From the NCBI GenBank assembly GCA_902629505.1, contig CACORF010000001.1, forward strand, positions 124,001 to 188,000: a DNA stretch of 64,000 nt, read 5' to 3'. This document shows positions 28,288-37,998 of this stretch, in pieces (within the stretch, counting starts at the first letter, position 1; the number at the start of each line of letters is the position of its first letter). A program made the translations under genes and the position numbers. The notes below the pieces were generated by a model, which did not search any database, was not told where the DNA came from, and saw only the letters and a list, made by a program, of their open reading frames with translations. This stretch comes from an uncultured Bacteroidota bacterium. GTDB taxonomy: Bacteria; Bacteroidota; Bacteroidia; Flavobacteriales; Flavobacteriaceae.

Positions 28288-30099
28288 TTATTCAAATATA
28301 ATTTTATCGTTTGAGCTATCAGTATCTGCAATCAGTCCTGTTGGATTCAAATCAATTGATTCAATAGATTCAAGCTTGCTATCTATTTCAAAACTATATT
28401 TCTTATGTGCCCAAGACCAATCTTTGACTTGTATCCAATTTTCTGCATAATTTGGTTGTTTTTTTTCACCTCTCATTAATGAAATAGGTATGTAATAATA
28501 TTCTTCATTTCCATTTTTATATTTTACAAGTATTTCAAGTGGCATAGGCATTAAACCAATTCGCTCAATTGTTACTTTAGATTTACCACTTGATTGCTCA
28601 ACCTTATCAATTGCATAATTAATTTGATTTGTTGTATTAGTCCAATCGGTTAAATACCAATTTAAAAGAATACCCGATGTCTGCTCAGCAATTCGTCTTA
28701 AATCATTTGGTAAAGGGTGGGTAAACTTATATGTATCAAAATAATTTTTAATTGTTTCTATGAACTCTTTATCTCCAATAATATATTTAAGTTGGCTTAG
28801 AAAAACAAAACCTTTATCATAGGCAGCGTCTTCATATGCTCTGTTATACTTAAATCTATTAGCATTTGTTGTCATAGGCATTTCTTGACCCGACTTAGCT
28901 AGAGAAATATAATCTCTGTAAGCATTTCTTGTATAAAATGGATGAAAATCTATATTGAAAACATGACTTTCTCCCAGATCACCAAAGTAAGAGGCTGATC
29001 CTTCATCCATCCAATAATGTTTCATCTCATTTGTAGCTAAAACTCCTTGGAACCAAGCGTGAGCTAACTCATGAGAGGTTACGCTTACAAGAGGAACTAG
29101 ATCTTCACCATCATTAATAAGAGTCAGCATTGAATATTCCATTCCGCCATCTCCTCCTTGAACTACTGAATATTGTTTGTATGGATACATACCTATATTC
29201 TCATTAAAAAATTTCATAATCTCTGCAGTAACTGGTTGAATAGTCTTCCAATTATCAATTATTTTTGGATCATTTCTGTAATAAAAATTTAATATAACAC
29301 CATTGGGCCCATCATATATATCATGAATGTATTCAGGATCTGCAGCCCATGTAAAATCATGAACTTTTGGAGCAACAAAATTCCATATTCTTTTATTACC
29401 AAACTTTTTTCCAAGTTTGAAATTTGAAGGATCGCTTTCTTGAAGATATCCAGAGGCTGCAACAATATAATCCTTATCTATTTTTATAGTAACATCGAAA
29501 TTTCCCCAGACACCATGAAACTCTCTCCCATGATATGGAGATGTATTCCATCCTTCATAATCATATTCAGAAATTTTTGGATACCATTGAGCCATCGAAA
29601 ATTTGACTCCCATGGGGGAATCTCTACCAGCTCTTCTGATGGTAATGGGAACTTGACCATTAAAATCCATTGTAAAAATTGATGATTCTCCAGGTAGAAG
29701 AGGGTTTGCAAGTATCACTTCTAGAATTGTATCAGATAAATAAGTTTCAATTTTTATTTCATCTTGTTTAAGATTTGTAACATTCAAGAAACCTTCCTCC
29801 TCAGGACGCAAATCATTGATGTTGATATCAAATCTTTTATTTTTGTCATCACCATTCTCCAATCTTACAGCCATATCACTTCCAACCTTAAAGGCGTTAA
29901 AATAAAGGTGAAAGAATATTTTATTTAATGTATCTCTTGAATTGTTTTTGTAAAGAATCTCTTGATCCCCCTTGTAGGTATTATCTTTTACATTAAGATC
30001 AACATTAATTTTATAGTCAGCATTTTGCTGCCAATAATTTTGAGTGTGAGCTTTATCAGTTAAAAACAAGCATAAAATTATTACTATAATAATTCTCAT
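28288..30099 (-). CDS. Secreted M1 family metallopeptidase
   Basis: A 603-residue exported gluzincin aminopeptidase. A short signal peptide (residues 1-19) precedes an N-terminal beta domain. The catalytic domain has GGMEYSML in place of the classic GxMEN, the zinc motif HELAHAW, and the third ligand E in WMDEGSASYFGD about 18 residues later. All catalytic groups are present. It heads the leftward operon M1-M28-hydroxylase and has a full Bacteroidota promoter upstream. It probably removes N-terminal residues from peptides outside the cytoplasm. Confidence 0.93.
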   Translation of the reverse strand: MRIIIVIILCLFLTDKAHTQNYWQQNADYKINVDLNVKDNTYKGDQEILYKNNSRDTLNKIFFHLYFNAFKVGSDMAVRLENGDDKNKRFDININDLRPEEEGFLNVTNLKQDEIKIETYLSDTILEVILANPLLPGESSIFTMDFNGQVPITIRRAGRDSPMGVKFSMAQWYPKISEYDYEGWNTSPYHGREFHGVWGNFDVTIKIDKDYIVAASGYLQESDPSNFKLGKKFGNKRIWNFVAPKVHDFTWAADPEYIHDIYDGPNGVILNFYYRNDPKIIDNWKTIQPVTAEIMKFFNENIGMYPYKQYSVVQGGDGGMEYSMLTLINDGEDLVPLVSVTSHELAHAWFQGVLATNEMKHYWMDEGSASYFGDLGESHVFNIDFHPFYTRNAYRDYISLAKSGQEMPMTTNANRFKYNRAYEDAAYDKGFVFLSQLKYIIGDKEFIETIKNYFDTYKFTHPLPNDLRRIAEQTSGILLNWYLTDWTNTTNQINYAIDKVEQSSGKSKVTIERIGLMPMPLEILVKYKNGNEEYYYIPISLMRGEKKQPNYAENWIQVKDWSWAHKKYSFEIDSKLESIESIDLNPTGLIADTDSSNDKIIFE

Positions 30100-30119
30100 A
30101 AATGAATTTTAAACGATTC

Positions 30120-30147
30120 CAAATATAACTAAATACTTAAATTACAA
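30120..30147 (-). promoter_or_regulatory. Complete Bacteroidota promoter for the M1-M28-hydroxylase operon
   Basis: Read leftward: TTG (30147-30145), 17 bases, TATATTTG (30127-30120), then 20 bases to the ATG at 30099. It lies in the 96-base gap between the two divergent hydrolase operons. No matching box was found for the rightward operon. Confidence 0.6.
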
Positions 30148-30195
30148 GTGTTAAAAGAATTCAAAATGAATATATTTATATAAACTTAACTTATT

Positions 30196-33100
30196 ATGAA
30201 AAAATATTTTGCGCTTATTATTCTATCATTGCTACTTCTTAATATATCAAACGCTCAAGATAAAAAAGAGCAAACAAAAGAAAAAACAAATAAAAATTTA
30301 CCAATTAAACCAGAAAGATTCTACAAACTAAGTACAGATACTGGTTCGTGGATGTCACTTGATGTTAGTCCTGATGGACAGACTATTGTCTTTGATCTTC
30401 TTGGAGATATATACTCAATTCCAATATCTGGAGGAAAAGCTAAAAGGATTACCAAAGGTATGGCTTTTGATTCTCATCCAAAGTTCTCTCCTGATGGTGA
30501 GTCAATTGCATATGTTAGTGACAAGAGTGGAGGAAACAACATATGGATTAGAAATTTAAATACAAAAGACTCAATTCAAATAACTAAGGAAAAAGACAAT
30601 CAGACTGCATTTGCAGATTGGTCAAAGGATGGTGATTATTTAATAATTTCAAAAGGAAGAAGAAACCTAAAGTTACACATGTATCATAAAGATGGAGGTA
30701 GTGGGGTTAAGTTGATTGATAAGCCTACATCACTAAAGGTCGTTCAACCAGAAGTTGGAGTTAATGATAGATATATATGGTATGCTAATAGAACCAACTC
30801 CTGGCAATATAATGCTGGTCTACCTCAATATCAAATTTCAAAATATGATAGAGATACTGGAGAAATTAAAAGAGAGACGTCTAGATTTGGCTCAGCTTTT
30901 ACTCCAACTCTCTCACCAGATGGAAAGAACTTAGTTTATGGTACCAGATATGAGGATAAAACTGCTCTTAGAATACGTGATTTAGAAACTGGATATGAAA
31001 AATGGCTTGCCTTCCCCGTTCAGAAAGATGATCAGGAATCTCAGGCGACTATGGGTGTTTTGCCGAATATGGCTTTTACTCCTGATAGCAAATATTTAAT
31101 TCTATCTTATGGAGGAAAAATTAATAAAATTGATATCAATGAAAGTACATCATCAGAAATACCTTTTCAAATCGATGAAACTATTGAAGTTGGACCTGAA
31201 TTAAAGTTTGATTATGAAATTTCAGATGATAAGTCAATGATTGTTAATCAAATTAGAAATCCATCTTTATCTCCCGATAATAAAAAAATATCATTCACAG
31301 CATTAAACAAACTATATGTGATGAATACAGAATCTAATGAAATGCTAAGGTTAACATCTTTTGAAGATGAAACAATTGAAGCAATGCCAAATTGGAGTCC
31401 AGATGGAAAAGAGATAGTATTTGTAACATGGAATGATAAAACTGGTGGTTCACTTTATAAAGTTAGGTCAGATGGAAAAAGGAATCCAATTCTACTTACT
31501 CAAAGTAATGATAAAAGAATAAATGGTGTATACATGAATCCAACATGGAATCCCAAAGGTGATAGAATTGTTTTTACTGTTGGTAATGCAAGAAATTACA
31601 GATATAGTGAAGGGCCGGGTGCATTTAAATCAAATGAAAAAATTATGTGGATTTCATCAAATGGAGGTCAACCTAATTACATAAGTGAATCAAATGGTAG
31701 ATCATTTCCCCATTTTGTTAATGGAAAAGATAGAATTTATCTTTTTCACAGTTCAAAAGGTCTGGTTTCAATTAAGTGGGACGGAACTGATGAGAAAAAT
31801 ATAATAAAAGTTACTGGAACAACTCCATACGGTTCCGGAGATACAAAGAGACCTTCAAATGCTAGTCTAATTTTAATATCTCCAGACGGAACCACAGGAT
31901 TAGCCAAAATAAGCAATAACATATACAGTTTTACCATTCCATATACTGGTTTAGAATCTTTTAAAATTTCAGTTTCTAATCCTAAATTTTCATCTTTTCC
32001 AGCGCGAAAATTGACTAAGATTGGAGGGGAATTTCCTTCTTGGACAAGGGATTCAAAGTCAATAAATTGGTCTATTGGTAATTCATTTTTAACCTATAAC
32101 CTATACGATGCTGAAGAATTTGATGCTAAGAAAAAAGAGGAAGCTAATGAAAAGTCAAGTGATGAAAGAGAGAAAGAAGAATTAGCAGAAAAAATTGCAG
32201 AATTGAATCCTGAATTAGCTGATGAAATTACTAAAGATGATGAAACTGATGAATTTTTACCAGATGAAATTCAAATAGAGGTATTTGTAGAAAGAGATAT
32301 CCCTAACAGTTCAATTTTATTAAAAAATGCAAAGATTATAACTATGAATGGTGATCAAATTATTGATAATGGGCAAATCTACATAAAGAATAATCGAATT
32401 ATGGAGGTAAGTGATAATGAAATACAATTAGAAGATAAAAATGTTGTGGAAATGGATATGACTGGTAAAACTATTATGCCGGGATTTGTCGATACTCATG
32501 CTCATATGTGGCCTAGATGGGGATTACATAGATATCAACCTGCATCTTATGCTGCAAACCTAGCATATGGAGTAACAACAACTAGAGATCCTCAAACTGC
32601 AACTACTGATGTTCTTACATATGCTGATATGGTTGACGCTGGAATGATAATTGGCCCAAGAGTTTATTCTACAGGTCCTGGTCTTGGATATTGGGGGTAC
32701 AATGTCAAAAGTTTAGATGACGCAAGAGATGTAATGAAACAGTATTCAAAATATTACAATACAAAGACAGTAAAAATGTATGTAGCAGGGAATAGACAAC
32801 AACGACAGTGGATACTTATGGCCGCAAAAGAGCAAGAGATAATGCCAACTACTGAGGGAAGTTTAAACCTAAGATTGAATCTTACTGAAACTATTGATGG
32901 ATACCCCGGCCAAGAACACAATCACCCCATTTATCCTGTATTTAAAGATATAATTGGTTTAACTGCTTTTACAAAAAAGGCCTACACGCCAACACTACTT
33001 GTAACATACGGAGGTCCTTGGGCAGAAAATTATTATTTTGCTACTGAGGATATTCATAATGACGAGAAAGTAAAATTCTTTACTCCTAAAGATGAACTTG

Positions 33101-33564
33101 ACTCTAAGAGAAGAATTAAGGCAGGATGGTTCCACGAAGATGAATATGCTTTTGTAGAGTTTAGTGAGTTTGTTAAAGACCTTGTTGAAGATGGTGGAAT
33201 CGCTGGAGTTGGATCTCATGGTCAATTTGAAGGAGTTGGATACCACTGGGAATTATGGAGTATGGCCTCAGGGGGTATATCAAACCATGATATGTTAAAG
33301 GTTGCAACTATTCAGGGTGCTTATGCAATTGGTTTAGATAAAGAATTAGGATCAATTGAGAAAGGTAAATTAGCAGATTTAGTAATTTTAAATGAAGATC
33401 CACTTGATGAAATTCGAAATACTAACTCAGTTGAAATGGTTATGAAAAATGGCAGAATGTATGATGGAGATAATCTTAATCAAATATATCCGCTTAATAA
33501 AAAATCCAAAAACTTTAATTGGCAAGAACAGGTACCCAGAATGCTGCCAGGTTTCAAAAACTAA
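30196..33564 (+). CDS. Secreted amidohydrolase with N-terminal TolB-like beta-propeller
   Basis: An 1122-residue exported protein. A signal peptide (residues 1-20) is followed by a propeller of repeated SPDG-type blades to about 630. A charged, Lys/Glu-rich linker (about 645-690) leads to a metal-dependent amidohydrolase domain. There, H768-A-H770 in DTHAHMW is the metal motif, KMYVAG carries the bridging lysine region, and GQEHNHP and GVGSHGQFEG supply later ligands. The ending IEKGKLADLVILNEDPL is the usual amidohydrolase closing strand. Family members resemble imidazolonepropionase or prolidase-like enzymes, but the substrate is unknown. It starts the rightward operon that ends with 5-oxoprolinase. 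Confidence 0.9.
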   Translation: MKKYFALIILSLLLLNISNAQDKKEQTKEKTNKNLPIKPERFYKLSTDTGSWMSLDVSPDGQTIVFDLLGDIYSIPISGGKAKRITKGMAFDSHPKFSPDGESIAYVSDKSGGNNIWIRNLNTKDSIQITKEKDNQTAFADWSKDGDYLIISKGRRNLKLHMYHKDGGSGVKLIDKPTSLKVVQPEVGVNDRYIWYANRTNSWQYNAGLPQYQISKYDRDTGEIKRETSRFGSAFTPTLSPDGKNLVYGTRYEDKTALRIRDLETGYEKWLAFPVQKDDQESQATMGVLPNMAFTPDSKYLILSYGGKINKIDINESTSSEIPFQIDETIEVGPELKFDYEISDDKSMIVNQIRNPSLSPDNKKISFTALNKLYVMNTESNEMLRLTSFEDETIEAMPNWSPDGKEIVFVTWNDKTGGSLYKVRSDGKRNPILLTQSNDKRINGVYMNPTWNPKGDRIVFTVGNARNYRYSEGPGAFKSNEKIMWISSNGGQPNYISESNGRSFPHFVNGKDRIYLFHSSKGLVSIKWDGTDEKNIIKVTGTTPYGSGDTKRPSNASLILISPDGTTGLAKISNNIYSFTIPYTGLESFKISVSNPKFSSFPARKLTKIGGEFPSWTRDSKSINWSIGNSFLTYNLYDAEEFDAKKKEEANEKSSDEREKEELAEKIAELNPELADEITKDDETDEFLPDEIQIEVFVERDIPNSSILLKNAKIITMNGDQIIDNGQIYIKNNRIMEVSDNEIQLEDKNVVEMDMTGKTIMPGFVDTHAHMWPRWGLHRYQPASYAANLAYGVTTTRDPQTATTDVLTYADMVDAGMIIGPRVYSTGPGLGYWGYNVKSLDDARDVMKQYSKYYNTKTVKMYVAGNRQQRQWILMAAKEQEIMPTTEGSLNLRLNLTETIDGYPGQEHNHPIYPVFKDIIGLTAFTKKAYTPTLLVTYGGPWAENYYFATEDIHNDEKVKFFTPKDELDSKRRIKAGWFHEDEYAFVEFSEFVKDLVEDGGIAGVGSHGQFEGVGYHWELWSMASGGISNHDMLKVATIQGAYAIGLDKELGSIEKGKLADLVILNEDPLDEIRNTNSVEMVMKNGRMYDGDNLNQIYPLNKKSKNFNWQEQVPRMLPGFKN

Positions 33565-33578
33565 TAAAAACAAAAAAC

Positions 33579-36095
33579 ATGAAAAAAATTATTTTAATTA
33601 ATCTACTTTTTATCGGTTCATTATTTTCTCAAGATTATTATTTTGAAAAATATGCTCCATTCGATGAAAATATTAAAACACCAGAGGAGTTCTTGGGATA
33701 TCCAATTGGTGAAATGCATACAAGACATGATCTAATTGTTTCATACATGGAGTACCTATCTAACATTTCAGATAAAGCACAAATTTTTTATTATGGAGAA
33801 ACTTATGAGAAGAGAAAGTTATTAATACTTGCGATTGCATCACCTGATAAAATTTCTAATCTTGAGAACATTAGAGATAAGCATTTATCATACATTAATC
33901 CAGATCATAAAAATTATAATGAAGATTTAAAAAAACCTGAGGACTTTCCTGTTATAATAAACCTAGGTTATGGTGTCCATGGTAATGAGCCATCAAGTTC
34001 TGAAGCAGCAATTCTTACAGCATACACCCTAGTTAGCTCTCAATCAGATGAAGTAAAAGATTATCTATCTAATTCTGTGATTTTAGTTGATCCAACAATT
34101 AATCCAGATGGTAGGGATAGACATTCAAATTGGGCTAATATTTATAAAGGCTCTCCGCTAGTTGATGATCCTCAAGATGCTGAACATAATGAATATTGGC
34201 CAGGAGGAAGAACCAACCATTATTGGTTTGACTTAAACAGAGACTGGTATCTTGGAATTCATCCTGAAAGTAGAGGTAAGCTTAAATGGTATCACTCATG
34301 GCAGCCAAATGTAACAACAGATTTTCATGAGATGGGTTCAAATAGTACTTATTTCTTTGTTCCCTTTAAACCAAATGGCTCTTTAAATCCTGTAATACCT
34401 AAGGAGAATTATGATTATTTTAATTTTTTATTTGGTTCATATTATGCAAAAGCTCTTGATGATATTGGGACATTATATTTTACAAGAGAAATTTTTGATA
34501 GAACCTACCCAGGTTATGGGTCAGCATATCCAGACTATTTGGGTGGAATCGGAATTTTATTTGAACAAGCAAGTTCAAGGGGACATAAGCAGAAAACACA
34601 ATTTGGAGAAATCACTTTCCCTTTTACAATTAGAAATCAATATATATCTGGTATGACTACAGTTAAGGCTTCTGTTGAGAATAAAGAATCACTTAAAGAT
34701 TACCAAAGTAGATTTTTTAAGTCTGCAATAACAGAGTCAACTCAAAAAAGAGTTAAAGGATACACTTTTAATAAAGGAAATGATAATAATAAAACTAAAG
34801 CATTTGTCGATAAATTAAAATTACATAACATAGATGTTTTAAGAGATGGAAATGAATTTTATGTACCTACTGTCCAAAAAAATTATAGGTTGGTCCGTTC
34901 TTTCTTTGAAACCCATGAGAAATATAGAGACAGTGTTTTTTATGATGCTTCAGCCTGGTCAATGGCAAACATTTATGATATAGATTATTCTTCAACAAAT
35001 AAAGATTTTAAAGGAGAAGAAGTAGAAAATATTGATGGACTTTTTCAAGTTAATTCATTTTCTGAATCAAATTATGCATATATATTAGACTCCCAAGACT
35101 ATAATATTCCTGCAATTACATATGATTTATTAAATAATGAGGTATTTACATCTGCATCTTTTAAACCATTTACAATTCAGACTTCATCTGGTGTTAAGAG
35201 CTTTAGTCATGGCTCTCTTATAATACCATTATCAATTCAGAAGAAATTTAATTCAAATGAACTTTATGAAAAAATGAATAGTATTCAAGAAAAGTATAAT
35301 GTTAACATTTATTCAGTACAAAGTGGACTTAGTTCCTCTGGAATTGACCTCGGTAGTGGATATGTAATGCCAATTAACAAACCTAGTGCTATGATGTTGA
35401 TTGGTACTGGTGTGAGAGCATATGAAGCTGGTGAGGTATGGCATTTACTTGATCAGAGAGTAGGAATGCCAATAACAAAGATTCCAATGAGAAACTTTGA
35501 TAATATTTCAATGGATAAATATAATGTACTTGTTTTAGTCTCTGGTAATTATAAGTTATCAGATAGTCAGGTTCAAAAAATAAAGACATGGGCAGAAAAT
35601 GGAAATACTATAATAAGTATAGGAAGTGGGTCAAAATTATTAATTGACAAAAAAATAGTTGAAGAGGATCTTCTTGAAAAAGAAGAGTCTGATGAAATGG
35701 ATTACCTTGCATATGGAGATGCAAGAGAAAACAGGGGTAAAGAGCAGATTGGGGGTGTTATACTTAATTCAATAATAGATCTTACACATCCATTGGCCTT
35801 TGGGTATGAAAATAATACTCTGCCACTTTATAAGAATAATTCAATATGGCTAAAGCCTTCAAAGAACAGTTATTCATCTGTAGTTAGATACTCGGATGAT
35901 TCCCTTATAGATGGATTTCTTTCAGAAAAAAATAAGTCAAAAATAAATAAGTCTGTCTCTTTAGTTGTATCTAAAGTAGGAAGGGGAATTGCTGTTATGT
36001 TTGCAGATAATCCTAATTTTAGAGGTGCATGGTATGGAACTAATAGGCTTTTTCTTAACGCTATACTCCTTGGAGACAAGATAAGAATCCCATAA
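33579..36095 (+). CDS. Secreted M14 family zinc carboxypeptidase
   Basis: An exported peptidase of about 838 residues. Zinc ligands H134 and E137 are in GVHGNEPSS, H250 is in DFHEMGSN, and the catalytic glutamate is probably E329 in ILFEQASS. A glutamine-amidotransferase-like C-terminal region (from about 600, LIGTGVRAYEAGEVWHLLDQ) is typical of the large Bacteroidota M14 proteins. The start is set at ATG 33579 because a clean signal peptide (KKIILINLLFIGSLFSQ) begins there; the frame is open further upstream only because it overlaps the previous gene. Its TAA stop shares its last A with the ATG of the Nramp-like gene. Confidence 0.92.
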   Translation: MKKIILINLLFIGSLFSQDYYFEKYAPFDENIKTPEEFLGYPIGEMHTRHDLIVSYMEYLSNISDKAQIFYYGETYEKRKLLILAIASPDKISNLENIRDKHLSYINPDHKNYNEDLKKPEDFPVIINLGYGVHGNEPSSSEAAILTAYTLVSSQSDEVKDYLSNSVILVDPTINPDGRDRHSNWANIYKGSPLVDDPQDAEHNEYWPGGRTNHYWFDLNRDWYLGIHPESRGKLKWYHSWQPNVTTDFHEMGSNSTYFFVPFKPNGSLNPVIPKENYDYFNFLFGSYYAKALDDIGTLYFTREIFDRTYPGYGSAYPDYLGGIGILFEQASSRGHKQKTQFGEITFPFTIRNQYISGMTTVKASVENKESLKDYQSRFFKSAITESTQKRVKGYTFNKGNDNNKTKAFVDKLKLHNIDVLRDGNEFYVPTVQKNYRLVRSFFETHEKYRDSVFYDASAWSMANIYDIDYSSTNKDFKGEEVENIDGLFQVNSFSESNYAYILDSQDYNIPAITYDLLNNEVFTSASFKPFTIQTSSGVKSFSHGSLIIPLSIQKKFNSNELYEKMNSIQEKYNVNIYSVQSGLSSSGIDLGSGYVMPINKPSAMMLIGTGVRAYEAGEVWHLLDQRVGMPITKIPMRNFDNISMDKYNVLVLVSGNYKLSDSQVQKIKTWAENGNTIISIGSGSKLLIDKKIVEEDLLEKEESDEMDYLAYGDARENRGKEQIGGVILNSIIDLTHPLAFGYENNTLPLYKNNSIWLKPSKNSYSSVVRYSDDSLIDGFLSEKNKSKINKSVSLVVSKVGRGIAVMFADNPNFRGAWYGTNRLFLNAILLGDKIRIP

Positions 36096-37285
36096 TGAAA
36101 TGGTTTAGAGATATAGGACCAGGTGTATTAATTGCTGCAGCTTTTATTGGACCCGGAACTGTGACTCTATGTACTATTGCGGGAGCCTCATTTGGTTATT
36201 CTTTAATATGGGCTATCATTCTGTCAATCTTTTCTACAATTGTTTTACAAGAGATGTCTCTTAGAATAGGATTGATTACTAAAATGAACTTAGCTCAAGT
36301 AATAAGAATAAATATTAAATCTAAATTTTTAAACAGATTCCTGTTAGTTCTAATAATAAGTTCAATATTAATTGGAAATGCTGCATATGAAGCTGGAAAT
36401 ATTACAGGAGCTTCTCTTGGAATTTCCGCAATTCTAAACTCACAATCTATCAATTATACACCAATTTTTATTGGATTAATAGCTTTTATTGTCCTTTATC
36501 AAGGAAATTATAAAGTATTAGAAAGATCACTTGTTTTTCTAGTTTTAATTATGAGTATATCTTTTTTTATAACTGCAATTATAACTAAGCCTGATATTAA
36601 TGTACTAATCAATGGAGTTATAACTCCAAAAATTGATTCAAATAATTTAACGATCATTTTAGGCTTAATTGGAACAACTGTAGTCCCATACAATCTTTTT
36701 CTTCACTCATCTTTAGTCTCTGAAAAGTGGAGCTCTGTAAACAAATTAAAAGTTGCAAGATTTGAAAGTTTTTTTTCAATTCTTATTGGAGGCATCGTAT
36801 CTCTCTCTATTATAATTACAGCAGCTTCAGTAAATAACAAAGATGTAAATGGAGTAATTGATCTAGCTAAAGGTTTAGAGCCTTTATATGGGAATTCTGC
36901 AATATATTTTTTAGGTATAGGCCTTTTTGCATCAGGGATTACTTCATCCATAACTGCACCACTGGCTGCAGCATATGTTGCAAAAAGTTGCTTTGGTTGG
37001 CAAGATTCACTCAAGAATGTAAAATTTAGAGCTATTTGGATCATTATTTTAATTATTGGTGTACTGGTGTCAATGGTAAAAATAAATCCAATTGAAATAA
37101 TAAAATTTGCCCAGTTTTCTAATAGTCTTCTACTACCAATTATTGCAATTATTCTTTTATGGCTGATTAATAATAAAAATATAATCAGTAATAAGTATAG
37201 TTATAGATATCAAAATATTTTCGGTTTTCTTATAGTGATTATATCACTAATCCTAGGAACTAAAGGCTTAATATCACTCATATAA
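36095..37285 (+). CDS. Nramp-family transporter without the canonical metal-site residues
   Basis: A 396-residue inner-membrane protein with about 11 transmembrane helices and the LeuT-like fold of the Nramp family. In metal-transporting members helix 1 carries DPGN and helix 6 carries MPH. Here these read GPGT (19-22) and VPYN (197-200), so the Asp, Asn and Met that hold Mn2+ or Fe2+ are all replaced. Start and stop overlap both neighbours by one base (TAATG at each end), tying it to the M14 carboxypeptidase upstream and pxpA downstream. An Nramp relative (YcsG) also sits with the 5-oxoprolinase genes in Bacillus subtilis. It may transport 5-oxoproline or another small molecule instead of metal; that is inference. 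Confidence 0.88.
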   Translation: MKWFRDIGPGVLIAAAFIGPGTVTLCTIAGASFGYSLIWAIILSIFSTIVLQEMSLRIGLITKMNLAQVIRINIKSKFLNRFLLVLIISSILIGNAAYEAGNITGASLGISAILNSQSINYTPIFIGLIAFIVLYQGNYKVLERSLVFLVLIMSISFFITAIITKPDINVLINGVITPKIDSNNLTIILGLIGTTVVPYNLFLHSSLVSEKWSSVNKLKVARFESFFSILIGGIVSLSIIITAASVNNKDVNGVIDLAKGLEPLYGNSAIYFLGIGLFASGITSSITAPLAAAYVAKSCFGWQDSLKNVKFRAIWIIILIIGVLVSMVKINPIEIIKFAQFSNSLLLPIIAIILLWLINNKNIISNKYSYRYQNIFGFLIVIISLILGTKGLISLI

Positions 37286-37998
37286 TGTTAAACATAAATT
37301 GTGATTTAGGAGAGGGACTTAATAATGAGCATATCATTATGCCGTTGATTCATTCATGTAATATTGCATGCGGTGGTCATGCAGGTGATATAGGAAGTAT
37401 GATTGAATGTGTTGAAATATCAATAAAAAATAAAGTAAAAATAGGTGCTCACCCATCTTACCCAGACAAAATAAATTTTGGAAGAAAAAAAATAGATATT
37501 TCACCTTCTGAATTATCATTTAGTATAATCTCTCAAATTGAATCTCTAGAGGCAATTGCAAATTCATATGGTGTTACTCTTAATCATATTAAGGCTCATG
37601 GAGCACTTTATAATCAAATGATAATTGATGCTGATCTTTCTAACTTATATCTGGATACTATAAAAGAATTCAAAAGTAAATACTCTATTTATATTCCATA
37701 TAAATCTGAAATTGAAAATATAGCTTTGAAAAGAGGATTCAGTATTGTCTATGAAGTATTTGGAGATAGAAATTATAATGATGATTTAAGTTTAGTTTCT
37801 AGAGATGATGAAAACGCATTAATTACTGATCCAGAGGCTGTTATTGAACATATTAATACTATGAAAGAATCAGATACCGTTAAAACTATAAATGGGAATT
37901 TTCAAAAAATAAAGTTTGACACAATTTGTATACATTCTGACACAAATAATTCTATAGATATACTTAAAAAAATAAATAAAGAATTTAATGGAAGATAA
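37285..37998 (+). CDS. pxpA: 5-oxoprolinase subunit A (LamB/YcsF family)
   Basis: One of three subunits of the ATP-dependent prokaryotic 5-oxoprolinase, which opens pyroglutamate to glutamate in the cytoplasm. NCDLGEG at 4-10 and CNIACGGHAGD near 30 are the family signatures, and HIKAHGALYNQ near 100 holds further active-site groups. The length of 237 is a little below the usual ~250. Its ATG overlaps the Nramp-like stop and its 3' end overlaps pxpB by 11 bases, so the subunits are translated in series. Confidence 0.95.
   Translation: MLNINCDLGEGLNNEHIIMPLIHSCNIACGGHAGDIGSMIECVEISIKNKVKIGAHPSYPDKINFGRKKIDISPSELSFSIISQIESLEAIANSYGVTLNHIKAHGALYNQMIIDADLSNLYLDTIKEFKSKYSIYIPYKSEIENIALKRGFSIVYEVFGDRNYNDDLSLVSRDDENALITDPEAVIEHINTMKESDTVKTINGNFQKIKFDTICIHSDTNNSIDILKKINKEFNGR

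Noticed and set aside
28287..28331. Upstream extension of the M28 peptidase frame into the M1 gene
   Set aside because: It would overlap the M1 coding end by over 40 bases and put 15 residues in front of a good signal peptide; ATG at 28286 sits one base after the M1 stop.
33519..33578. Upstream extension of the M14 peptidase frame into the amidohydrolase gene
   Set aside because: It would place 20 polar residues before a clean signal peptide that begins at the ATG at 33579.
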